From an uncultured Oscillospiraceae bacterium (GTDB lineage: Bacteria; Bacillota; Clostridia; Oscillospirales; Ruminococcaceae), in the NCBI GenBank assembly GCA_910579125.1, contig CAJTTH010000012.1, positions 54,808-68,329 on the forward strand: 13,522 bases of DNA, given 5' to 3'. The notes beneath the pieces are model-generated. The model ran no database searches, was not told the DNA's origin, and saw only the letters and a list, made by a program, of their open reading frames with translations. The translations under genes were made by a program, and so were the position numbers. Shown here piece by piece: positions 6,362-12,522 of this stretch. Numbering within the stretch: the first letter of the stretch is position 1; each line of letters begins with the position of its first letter.

Positions 6362-6762
6362 GCGAAAATGTCTACAAAACCAAGCAGCGCGATGAGATAG
6401 TCGAGTTTTTCAATCAGCACCGCGGAAAATGCTTCACTGCGAAAGAGATAATCAGGAGCGGCGAGATAGCCTCGGGCGAGGCAACCGTTTACAGAACACT
6501 CTCCAAACTCGCCGCGCAGGGCGTGTTGAAGCGGTTTACGGACGGCGACGCGTCCTGTTATCAGCTCAACGAATCGGAGCAGTGTGAGAAGCATTTCCAC
6601 CTCAAGTGCGAAAAATGCGGACGGCTTATTCACATGGACTGCGGCTTTATGGCGGATATGAAGCGCCATATCGAGAGCAGCCACGATTTTGTTGTCGATA
6701 TCGGCAAGACTGTTATCTACGGCTTGTGCGGTGAGTGTGCAAAGGGGATAAATAATGCTTAA
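6358..6762 (+). CDS. Fur-family metalloregulator, probably Zur
   Basis: A 134-residue metal-responsive repressor. The N-terminal winged helix spans about 1-75, with the recognition-helix region GEATVYRTLSKLAAQG (40-55). The C-terminal dimerisation and metal domain has HFHLKCEKCGRLIHMDC (79-95) and YGLCGECAK (121-129): C84, C87, C124 and C127 are the structural Cys4 zinc site, and H79, H81, H92, H104 and H109 are candidate sensing ligands. The direct eight-base overlap with the znuA-like gene, and ZnuC/ZnuB further on, favour zinc sensing (Zur) over iron (Fur) or peroxide (PerR), but the sequence alone does not settle this. GGGAGGG at 6347-6353 lies four bases before the ATG. It likely represses its own unit through the box at 5703-5717. 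Confidence 0.9.
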   Translation: MSENVYKTKQRDEIVEFFNQHRGKCFTAKEIIRSGEIASGEATVYRTLSKLAAQGVLKRFTDGDASCYQLNESEQCEKHFHLKCEKCGRLIHMDCGFMADMKRHIESSHDFVVDIGKTVIYGLCGECAKGINNA

Positions 6763-7690
6763 ACGATTTCTTTTACTGTTACTGTCGGCGGTAATGCTCT
6801 GCGGCTGCTCGCTCCCGTCGGAGAAGCCGACCGACGGCAAGCTCCAGATCGTGACGACGATTTTTCCCGCATATGACTTCGCGCGGCAGGTTTTCGGCGA
6901 CACCGCCGACGTTACCTTGCTGTTAAAACCCGGCATGGAGAGCCATTCCTACGACCCGTCCGCGCGTGATATCGTCAAGATAGACAGCTGCGACCTCTTC
7001 ATCTACAACGGCGGCGAATCGGACGCTTGGGTGGAAAATATTCTCAAATCCGCAGACGATGTGAACACTCTGAGAATGATGGACGCGGTGGAGGTTCTCG
7101 CCGAGGATCAAGAGGGCATTGCCGAAGAAGAACACGATGATCACAACCATGATGAGGAATACGACGAGCACATCTGGACTTCACCGAAAAACGCCGCGCT
7201 GATAGTGCGGAGCATAGAACAGGCGGCTTCGGCGCTCGCTCCCGAGAACAAGTTGCTGTACGAGAACGCAGCGGAGGAGTACGCCGCCGAAATAAACGCG
7301 CTCGACGAGAAATTCACGGAGCTGCTGTCGGGCGAGGAGCGCTGTTTCGTTTTCGACAGGTTTCCGCTGCTGTACTTTTTCCGCGAGTACGGGCTGAACT
7401 ACACGGCGGCGTTCCCGGGGTGCGGCAGTGAGACAGAGCCGTCCGCGCAGACGATATCGGTGCTCGCCGAAAGGCTCTCCGAGAGCGATACCGTGCCGAC
7501 CGTGTTCTGTATCGAGCTGTCAAACCGCAAGCTCGCGGAAACCCTCGCGGACGAGAACGGACTGCCCGTAGCGGAATTTCACACCTGTCACAACATCACG
7601 GCGGACGATTTCGCGGCAGGGGAGAGCTATGTTTCGCTTATGGGGCGGAATTATCAAATGCTGAAAAAGGTATTGACGAGCGGAGGTTAA
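6755..7690 (+). CDS. znuA: ZnuA/TroA-type metal-binding lipoprotein of an ABC importer
   Basis: A 311-residue solute-binding protein of cluster A-I. It starts with a lipoprotein signal: MLKRF, a Leu-rich segment, and lipobox L15-C16-G17-C18. Metal-site features are H64 in GMESHSYDPS and H139 in DEHIWTSP, the latter after an acidic His-rich loop (EEEHDDHNHDEEYDEH, 124-139) typical of zinc-specific members. The third canonical histidine (in HDAFGY of standard ZnuA) aligns to R202 in FDRFPLLYFFREYGL, so the site is altered; D201, E226/E228 in CGSETEPS, or H276 and H279 near the C-terminus may substitute. This DRFP/AETE-type variant occurs in Firmicutes. It delivers metal to the ZnuB/ZnuC pair encoded at 9090-10617. 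It overlaps fur by eight bases, so both are read from one transcript; GGGG at 6746-6749 is the ribosome site. Confidence 0.92.
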   Translation: MLKRFLLLLLSAVMLCGCSLPSEKPTDGKLQIVTTIFPAYDFARQVFGDTADVTLLLKPGMESHSYDPSARDIVKIDSCDLFIYNGGESDAWVENILKSADDVNTLRMMDAVEVLAEDQEGIAEEEHDDHNHDEEYDEHIWTSPKNAALIVRSIEQAASALAPENKLLYENAAEEYAAEINALDEKFTELLSGEERCFVFDRFPLLYFFREYGLNYTAAFPGCGSETEPSAQTISVLAERLSESDTVPTVFCIELSNRKLAETLADENGLPVAEFHTCHNITADDFAAGESYVSLMGRNYQMLKKVLTSGG

Positions 7691-7692
7691 TT

Positions 7693-7950
7693 ATGGGACA
7701 GTTGGCAAATCTTCCAAATATAGGCAAAGTAGTTGAGAAACAGCTGAACGCCGTCGGTATTGAGACCGCCGAGGAGCTTGTGAAAACAGGCGTGGAAAAT
7801 GCATGGCTAAAGATCCAAGCGATTGACAGCAGTGCGTGTATTCACCGACTGCTTGCTCTGGAGGGCGCTATCCGCGGCATAAAGAAAACCGATATCCCCT
7901 CCGAGCGCAAGGCGGAACTTAAGAAGTTTTACAATTCGCACAAGACATAA
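7693..7950 (+). CDS. TfoX C-terminal domain protein
   Basis: An 85-residue stand-alone TfoX C-terminal domain: LPNIGKVVEKQLNAVGIETAEEL is a helix-hairpin-helix-like motif (7-29), followed by AWLKIQAIDSSACIHRLLALEGAIRGI (37-63), the family signature. In proteobacteria this domain is joined to an N-terminal TfoX domain in a competence regulator. Single-domain versions are common in Firmicutes and are of unknown role; the helix-hairpin-helix suggests DNA or protein contact. The start is supported by GGAGG at 7681-7685, inside the end of znuA, and the gene follows that stop by two bases, so it is co-transcribed with fur and znuA. There is no obvious link to metal uptake, and it may be a passenger. 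Confidence 0.87.
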   Translation: MGQLANLPNIGKVVEKQLNAVGIETAEELVKTGVENAWLKIQAIDSSACIHRLLALEGAIRGIKKTDIPSERKAELKKFYNSHKT

Positions 7951-7973
7951 ACCTGAATTTAAAGGAGCGGACT

Positions 7974-8486
7974 ATGAAAATAATAGCGATTGGAGCCGTG
8001 ACAGCAGGCGGGAAAACAACAGTTGTAAATGCAATTAAAGATCGGCTGCCCAAAACAGTGTCACTTCACTTTGATGACTACTCATTTGAGGGAGAAGTCG
8101 AAGATTTTTCCGAAGATGTTCATGTATGGGACTTATCTCCGTTAAAAGCAGATATTGAAATGATCATCCGCAGCGGCGAATACGACTATCTACTGTTGGA
8201 CTATCCGTTTGCATATCAACATCAAATGATTAAGGATTATTTGGATTGCTGCATATTTATTGATACACCATTAGACATAGCAATGGCTCGAAGAGTTCTT
8301 AGAGATATGAAAGAGGCTACGGGAGATGAAATTCGCAGTGAGATGGACACATATCTGAAATGTACAAGAGTTGCTTATGTTCAAATGTCGGAAGATCCAA
8401 CTTCTGATTATGATTATGTAATCGACGGCGCAAAGGAACTTGAGGATATTATCAAAGAAGCTATGGATATCATTTTAAGATGCTAA
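7974..8486 (+). CDS. P-loop kinase-like protein (uridine-kinase/AAA superfamily)
   Basis: A 170-residue P-loop NTPase. Walker A is AVTAGGKTT (8-16, K14), in which the usual first Gly is Ala, as seen in some small kinase-like families. D34/D35 in LHFDDYSF is the typical substrate/Mg acid of nucleoside-kinase-like proteins. YDYLLLDYPFAY (70-81) gives a Walker B-like strand, IFIDTPLDIAMARRVLRDM (94-112) resembles the lid region with paired arginines, and DYVIDG closes the fold. The substrate is unknown. The gene is visibly richer in A+T codons (AAA, ATT, TTA, GAA) than the metal genes on either side, pointing to a separate origin. A good ribosome site (AAAGGAG, 7961-7967) precedes the ATG. It lies between znuA and znuC and seems unrelated to transport. 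Confidence 0.8.
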   Translation: MKIIAIGAVTAGGKTTVVNAIKDRLPKTVSLHFDDYSFEGEVEDFSEDVHVWDLSPLKADIEMIIRSGEYDYLLLDYPFAYQHQMIKDYLDCCIFIDTPLDIAMARRVLRDMKEATGDEIRSEMDTYLKCTRVAYVQMSEDPTSDYDYVIDGAKELEDIIKEAMDIILRC

Positions 8487-8555
8487 ATTCTTATTTAAAG
8501 TAACATTTGGCTTCAAAATTATCTTCAAATTAGCAAAAAAATAGGAACCGTCTCA

Positions 8556-8584
8556 TTGCATTGATGATAATAATGCGCTATAAT
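8556..8584 (+). promoter_or_regulatory. Sigma-A-type promoter of the znuC-znuB unit
   Basis: TTGCAT (8556-8561), a 17-base spacer and TATAAT (8579-8584). An inverted repeat GCGCT/AGCGC (8575-8579, 8586-8590) brackets the -10. Initiation would fall near 8591, at the very ribosome site GGAGGTG (8591-8597), so the leader would be only about 14 bases. The rest of 8487-8604 is AT-rich and holds no gene. Confidence 0.65.
8558..8576 (+). promoter_or_regulatory. Candidate Fur/Zur operator at the znuC-znuB promoter
   Basis: GCATTGATGATAATAATGC is an imperfect 9-1-9 inverted repeat (six of nine arm positions matched) within the promoter spacer. It contains one exact Fur-box half, TGATAAT, at 8565-8571. 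It resembles the better box at 5703-5717 and would let the Fur-family protein control both units. As a palindrome it is weak, so confidence is modest. Confidence 0.4.
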
Positions 8585-8604
8585 AAGCGCGGAGGTGTTG
8601 AAAT

Positions 8605-9084
8605 ATGGCAAACGAAAACAAAAAGGACTTCAACGCAATGCTTTGTGATGGCAAGGATATGCCGAAGATCGTTGAGATCACGGACGAAAAGAGTATCGAG
8701 AAGTACGGCGGCAGACGAATGTACTTTGCTCCGCCGCTCGACTATGACGCGGTAATGCGGCGCGTTCCCGAGGGAATGGTGATAACCGTCGGCGATATCC
8801 GTGCGTATTTCGCTAAGCGGAACGACGCGGACTTCACCGACCCTATAACGGCGGGAATATTCTGCTCGATAGCGGCTTGGGCGAGCTTTCAGCGCACGGA
8901 CGACAAAACACCGTATTGGAGAACGCTCAAAGCGGGCGGCGAGCTTAACCCGAAATACCCCCTCGGCGTTGAGGAGCAGAAACAGCTGCTCGAAAACGAG
9001 GGTCACACGGTCATTCAAAAGGGGAGAACGAATATCCGTTACTACGTCAAGGACTACGAGCAATACCTGTACAGATTGGACTGA
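8605..9084 (+). CDS. MGMT/alkyltransferase-like protein lacking the catalytic Cys
   Basis: A 159-residue protein whose residues 49-159 follow the DNA-binding domain of O6-alkylguanine-DNA methyltransferases: VPEGMVITVGDIRAYF (54-69) corresponds to the 'P-x-G-x-V-x-TYG-x-I-A' start of that domain, and PYWRTLKAGGEL (103-114) followed by GVEEQKQLLENEGH (121-134) corresponds to the active-site loop and C-terminal helix. The catalytic PCHR motif is replaced by PYWR, so alkyl transfer is not expected. It is closer to alkyltransferase-like proteins, which bind damaged DNA and recruit repair, though the role here is unknown. GGAGGTG at 8591-8597 lies seven bases before the ATG. It is the first gene of the unit containing znuC and znuB, five bases before znuC. 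Confidence 0.78.
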   Translation: MANENKKDFNAMLCDGKDMPKIVEITDEKSIEKYGGRRMYFAPPLDYDAVMRRVPEGMVITVGDIRAYFAKRNDADFTDPITAGIFCSIAAWASFQRTDDKTPYWRTLKAGGELNPKYPLGVEEQKQLLENEGHTVIQKGRTNIRYYVKDYEQYLYRLD

Positions 9085-9089
9085 AAGAA

Positions 9090-9794
9090 ATGGCACTTAT
9101 CAAAACGGAAAACTTAACGCTGTCATACGAAAATATGACGGTGATCAAGGAGCTTAGCTTCGAGGTGAACGCGGGTGATTATCTCTGCATAGTCGGCGAG
9201 AACGGCTCGGGAAAAAGCACGCTCGTCAAGGCGCTGCTGTCGCTGAAAAAGCCTGTCGACGGCACGATAACGTTCGACGGCATGCTTCGGCGCGAGATAG
9301 GCTACTTGCCGCAGCAGACCAACGCGCAACGCGATTTCCCCGCGAGTGTGTCCGAGGTGGTGATCTCGGGGTGTCTCAACTCGCGCGGAATACGCCCGTT
9401 CTACTCGCTGAGGGAGCGCAGGATCGCCGCCGAAAATATGGAGCGGCTCGGGATAACGGAGCTGAAAAAACGCAGCTACCGCGAACTTTCGGGCGGTCAG
9501 CAGCAACGCGTTCTCCTCGCGAGAGCGCTCTGCGCAACGAAAAAGCTGCTGCTGCTCGATGAACCCGTTTCGGGTCTCGACCCCATGGTGACGACTGAGA
9601 TGTACGAGCTGATATCGCGTATCAATAAGGAGAACGTTACCGTGATAATGGTAACGCATGATATGACGGCGGCGCTGAAATACGCGAGCCACATGCTCTG
9701 CATGACCGAGGAAAGTCACTTTTTCGGCACTATTGACGAATTTATCGCGAGCGACGCGGCGGACTTTATGAAAGGCGGTGCTGTCCGTGGATGA
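9090..9794 (+). CDS. znuC: Zinc/manganese ABC transporter ATP-binding subunit
   Basis: A 234-residue ABC ATPase of the ZnuC/MntA class, energising uptake from the cytoplasmic face of the membrane. All motifs are intact: Walker A GENGSGKS (36-43), Q-loop LPQQ (73-76), signature LSGGQQQR (133-140), Walker B LLLLDEP (153-159), D-loop SGLD and H190 in MVTHD. The typical ZnuC N-terminus (NLTLSYENMTVIKELSFEVNAGDY) is present. The start ATG is five bases after the stop of the upstream gene with only a weak GAAAGAA before it, so translation probably depends on coupling. It partners with ZnuB directly downstream and most likely with the lipoprotein at 6755, from which it is separated by three unrelated genes. 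Confidence 0.94.
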   Translation: MALIKTENLTLSYENMTVIKELSFEVNAGDYLCIVGENGSGKSTLVKALLSLKKPVDGTITFDGMLRREIGYLPQQTNAQRDFPASVSEVVISGCLNSRGIRPFYSLRERRIAAENMERLGITELKKRSYRELSGGQQQRVLLARALCATKKLLLLDEPVSGLDPMVTTEMYELISRINKENVTVIMVTHDMTAALKYASHMLCMTEESHFFGTIDEFIASDAADFMKGGAVRG

Positions 9795-10617
9795 GATAAT
9801 AGCCGAGATGTTTTCCGCCCCGGTGCTTGTTAGGGCGCTGATAGTGGGTGTTCTGGTATCGTTGTGCGCGGCTCTGCTGGGCGTAAGCCTTGTGCTGAAG
9901 CGCTACTCGATGATTGGCGACGGGCTGTCGCACGTTGGTTTCGGTGCGCTCGCCGTCGCGACGGTGATGAACCTCGCGCCTATGGCGGTCGCGATACCCG
10001 TGGTTATTCTGGCGGCGTTTCTGCTGCTGCGGCTGTCCTCGAACGGCAGGATAAAGGGCGACGCGGCGATAGCACTCATCTCGACGTCCGCGCTCGCTAT
10101 CGGTGTTATGGCGGTCTCGATGTCGAGCGGAATGAACGTCGACATTAACAGCTACCTTTTCGGCAGCATAATCTCGGTGAGCAGCGGCGACGTTGTAACA
10201 AGCGTGATACTCGCGCTCGCAGTGCTGCTGATGTTCATTTTCTTCTACACTAAGATTTTCGCGATAACATTCGACGAGAACTTTGCTAAAGCAACAGGCA
10301 TAAACGCCGACCTCTACAATATGCTTATAGCGCTGCTAACAGCGGTCACGATCGTTATCGGAATGCGGCTTATGGGCAGTATGTTGATATCAAGTCTTAT
10401 CATTTTCCCCGCGCTCTGCTCTATGAGAGTGTTCAAAAGCTTCAAATCGGTAACGGTTTGCTCAGCGGTCATTTCGGTGACTACGTTCGTTGTCGGAATG
10501 TTCATTTCTTACGTCGCGGACACTCCCTGCGGCGCGAGTATCGTCTGCGTGAACATTTTGTTTTTCGTGATTTTCTTCGTTATCGGAACGGTAATGTCAA
10601 GGAGCAGAAAAACATGA
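9787..10617 (+). CDS. znuB: Zinc/manganese ABC transporter permease (ABC-3 family)
   Basis: A 276-residue polytopic membrane protein of the ABC-3 family, about eight helices. Diagnostic blocks are LLGVSLVLKRYSMIGDGLSH near residue 35-54, which forms the coupling region with the ATPase, GDAAIALISTSALAIGV, and FDENFAKATGINADLYNML with MGSMLISSLIIFPALCSM towards the end. The start is uncertain: GTG at 9787 has AAAGG eleven bases upstream; GTG at 9778 in the same frame has no room for a ribosome site; ATG at 9808 would cut the N-terminus. All overlap or adjoin the end of znuC, so the two are coupled. It forms the channel for the metal delivered by the ZnuA-like protein. Its stop overlaps the start of the following ATPase gene. 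Confidence 0.92.
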   Translation: MDEIIAEMFSAPVLVRALIVGVLVSLCAALLGVSLVLKRYSMIGDGLSHVGFGALAVATVMNLAPMAVAIPVVILAAFLLLRLSSNGRIKGDAAIALISTSALAIGVMAVSMSSGMNVDINSYLFGSIISVSSGDVVTSVILALAVLLMFIFFYTKIFAITFDENFAKATGINADLYNMLIALLTAVTIVIGMRLMGSMLISSLIIFPALCSMRVFKSFKSVTVCSAVISVTTFVVGMFISYVADTPCGASIVCVNILFFVIFFVIGTVMSRSRKT

Positions 10618-11354
10618 AATATATTGAAAGCGTAAAATTTCACGGAGAATTGCCCGAAAAAAGCTACCTCAACGATATCCCCGCCGTGGAGTGGCTCGCG
10701 GAGCACGGCGAGCTGGAGCTTAATTCGGCGGTGACGTTCTTCGTCGGCGAAAACGGGGCGGGGAAGTCGACGCTCCTTGAGGCGATTGCGCTGGCAGCAG
10801 GCTTTAACGCTGAGGGCGGCTCGCGGAATTTCAGCTTTTCCACGCGCGACACACACTCCGAGCTATACGAAAACATAACGCTCTCGCGCGGTATTGTCCG
10901 CCCTAAGGACGGTTTTTTCCTGCGCGCGGAGAGCCTGTACAATTCCGCGACCTATATTGAGGAGCTGGACGAGATACCGTGCGGCGCACCTTTAATATCC
11001 GGAGGCTTCGGCGGCTCGCTGCACGCGCGTTCACACGGCGAGAGCTTTATCGCGACTGTGCAGAACCGCTTTTTCGGGAACGGGCTGTATATCCTCGACG
11101 AGCCCGAGGCAGCGCTTTCACCCGCGCGGCAATTGACCATGCTGGGACTTATAAAGGGCTTGGTTGACGACAATTCGCAGTTTATAATTGCGACGCATTC
11201 GCCGATACTTATGGCATACCCGAACGCTGAGATACTCTGTTTTTCGGCGGACGGCATTCGCTCCGTGAACTATAAGCAGACCGAGCATTATCAGATAACA
11301 AAGCAGTTTCTCGACGATCCCGACAGAATGCTGAAGATGATTTTCGGGGAATAA
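10614..11354 (+). CDS. COG3910-like AAA/ABC ATPase coupled to znuB
   Basis: A 246-residue single-domain ATPase of the RecF/ABC-like group, not a transporter subunit. It shows Walker A GENGAGKST (45-53), a long helical and strand insert, a signature-like segment GGSLHARSHGES (133-144), Walker B LYILDEPEAALS (158-169) and a switch histidine H195 in ATHSP. The motif layout resembles COG3910 'predicted ATPase'; members are cytoplasmic with unknown roles. Most ABC-transporter ATPases carry LSGGQ and a different insert, so it is not a second ZnuC. The start at 10614 was chosen because the ATG overlaps the znuB stop (ATGA) and AAGGAG (10599-10604) lies nine bases upstream; upstream in-frame sequence overlaps znuB and is not family-like. 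Being last in the zinc unit and coupled, it may be made in response to metal shortage. Confidence 0.85.
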   Translation: MKYIESVKFHGELPEKSYLNDIPAVEWLAEHGELELNSAVTFFVGENGAGKSTLLEAIALAAGFNAEGGSRNFSFSTRDTHSELYENITLSRGIVRPKDGFFLRAESLYNSATYIEELDEIPCGAPLISGGFGGSLHARSHGESFIATVQNRFFGNGLYILDEPEAALSPARQLTMLGLIKGLVDDNSQFIIATHSPILMAYPNAEILCFSADGIRSVNYKQTEHYQITKQFLDDPDRMLKMIFGE

Positions 11355-11360
11355 CAAGCG

Positions 11361-11397
11361 CGGCAAACCGTTCAAAAATAACGGTCTGCCGTTTTTT
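11361..11397 (+). terminator. Rho-independent terminator of the znuC-znuB unit
   Basis: A 12-base stem, CGGCAAACCGTT (11361-11372) with AACGGTCTGCCG (11380-11391), has one A-C mismatch and a seven-base loop and is followed by six T residues. It starts seven bases after the ATPase stop. Confidence 0.9.
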
Positions 11398-11415
11398 AAA
11401 ATTTTTTGAAATGTT

Positions 11416-11445
11416 TGTAACGAAATCCCAAAAACGGGCACTAAT
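11416..11445 (+). promoter_or_regulatory. Probable ECF-sigma autoregulated promoter
   Basis: TGTAAC (11416-11421) and CGGGCACTAAT (11435-11445) match the layout of promoters that precede many clostridial ECF sigma operons (an AAC-type -35 and a CGG/CTAAT-like -10). No good sigma-A -35 is visible. It lies about 24 bases upstream of the sigma-factor start, consistent with the sigma factor reading its own operon. Confidence 0.5.
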
Positions 11446-11468
11446 TATACAGAAAGAGGGTGAAACGT

Positions 11469-11978
11469 ATGTCGGCGCTGGACGAATTGTTTTCCGCGTA
11501 CTACAAGGATATTTACCGCTACATATACAGTCTGTGCCGCGACGCTTCGCTCTCGGAGGACCTTACTTCGGACGTGTTTCTGGAGGTCGTGAAGTCGATA
11601 GGCGCTTTCAGAGCGGACTGCGACGTAAAAACCTGGTTGTTTTCGATCGCGCGTCACCGATGGTTCAGTTACTTGCGCAAGAAAAAACGGACGTTGGAAT
11701 CAACAGAGCTTTACGAGCTGACCGAGCTTGAACAACCGAACGACAGATCAGCGGAGGACGCGTTACTTGACCGCGAGCTTATTGACCGCATTTACGCGAT
11801 CATCGACGGCGAACCCGAGCGTCCGCGAAAGGTAGCCCGTATGCGGATAGCGGGCTATTCGTTCTACGAGATCGGAAAGGCGCTCGGGATGTCCGAAAGC
11901 TCTGCGAGAGTAACTTTTTTCAGGACAAAAGAGAAGATCCGCAAAATATTAAAAGAGGAGGGTTTTGATTATGAGTGA
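11469..11978 (+). CDS. ECF-type RNA polymerase sigma factor
   Basis: A 169-residue group IV sigma factor. Region 2 spans about 5-75: FSAYYKDIYRYIYSLC, then DLTSDVFLEVVKSIGAFR and the promoter-melting segment KTWLFSIARHRWFSYLRKKKR. Region 4 spans about 105-165: RKVARMRIAGYSFYEIGKALG followed by the helix-turn-helix MSESSARVTFFRTKEKIRKIL. No extra domain is present. The start ATG at 11469 is eight bases after AGAGGG; a GTG at 11460 in the same frame overlaps that ribosome site and is rejected. The gene overlaps the downstream anti-sigma gene by eight bases, the usual arrangement for a sigma factor held by a membrane-bound inhibitor. The signal it responds to cannot be read; cell-envelope stress is typical for this arrangement. 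An ECF-like promoter precedes it, suggesting self-activation. Confidence 0.92.
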   Translation: MSALDELFSAYYKDIYRYIYSLCRDASLSEDLTSDVFLEVVKSIGAFRADCDVKTWLFSIARHRWFSYLRKKKRTLESTELYELTELEQPNDRSAEDALLDRELIDRIYAIIDGEPERPRKVARMRIAGYSFYEIGKALGMSESSARVTFFRTKEKIRKILKEEGFDYE

Positions 11979-12522
11979 AAACAAAATATCTTGCGACGTT
12001 TGCCGTGATCTTTTGCCGCTTGTCAAAGACGGTGTTGCGAGCGCCGACAGCGAAGCAGCGGTAAAGGAGCACATAAGCGGCTGCAACGAATGTGAAATGC
12101 TATTTGACGGCAAATTCGTTCCCGCAGTCGAGTTGTCCGAAACGCCGAAACCGCTGCTGCGTATAAAGCGTTGGCTTTCGATAATTTACGCGGTGCTGCT
12201 GATGCTGGGGCTGTATTTCGGGTTGAGTTTGACGGCGGGCGACACTATGTTCTACAATTGCCTTATTATGCCTATTGCGGGCGTGCTCGGCTACCTTATT
12301 TTTAAGTGGAGGGCGTTTTTGGTCGTTCCCGTTATTATGTTTGTCACGTTTATCCTTACAAATACGCTAGGTATTTTTGACGGCGCTGAACGTCTCGAAT
12401 TTCTAAGTTTAATAAGCTTTACGTTCATTTACAGCCTGTTTACATGGGCGGGAACGCTTGTTGCTATGCTTTTGCGCTTTGCGTTCGGCAAAAATGTTTT
12501 TGGAAAGGATGGGAAAGAATGA
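11971..12522 (+). CDS. Zinc-finger anti-sigma factor, membrane-bound
   Basis: A 183-residue protein with an N-terminal cytoplasmic anti-sigma zinc finger and a multi-pass membrane part. The finger has C8 and C11 in SCDVCRDLLPLV, H34 and the pair C38/C41 in HISGCNEC, the H-x3-C-x2-C signature of zinc-binding anti-sigma domains (zf-HC2/ZAS). After a linker, about five hydrophobic helices follow (from SIIYAVLLMLGLYFGLSL near 71 to WAGTLVAMLLRFAFG near the end), with a short basic tail. It should sequester the sigma factor at 11469 at the membrane until a signal releases it. The start ATG at 11971 has AGGAGGG (11956-11962) eight bases upstream; the in-frame TTG at 11965 is within the spacer. Its stop overlaps the next gene's ATG. 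Confidence 0.88.
   Translation: MSENKISCDVCRDLLPLVKDGVASADSEAAVKEHISGCNECEMLFDGKFVPAVELSETPKPLLRIKRWLSIIYAVLLMLGLYFGLSLTAGDTMFYNCLIMPIAGVLGYLIFKWRAFLVVPVIMFVTFILTNTLGIFDGAERLEFLSLISFTFIYSLFTWAGTLVAMLLRFAFGKNVFGKDGKE

Noticed and set aside
8507..8531. Short near-repeat CTTCAAAATTAT / CTTCAAATTA
   Set aside because: Only two copies in an AT-rich spacer; too short and imperfect to be more than chance.
9123..9719. 198-codon minus-strand frame opposite znuC
   Set aside because: ZnuC motifs on the plus strand are complete; this is the complementary shadow.
10458..10613. Longer N-terminus for the COG3910-like ATPase
   Set aside because: It overlaps znuB by 160 bases and is Arg/His-rich shadow sequence. 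The ATGA overlap with AAGGAG upstream sets the start at 10614.
12444..12518. Longer N-terminus for the YfjL-like protein
   Set aside because: It runs over the anti-sigma coding sequence; the ATG at 12519 has a ribosome site and gives a proper membrane helix at the N-terminus.
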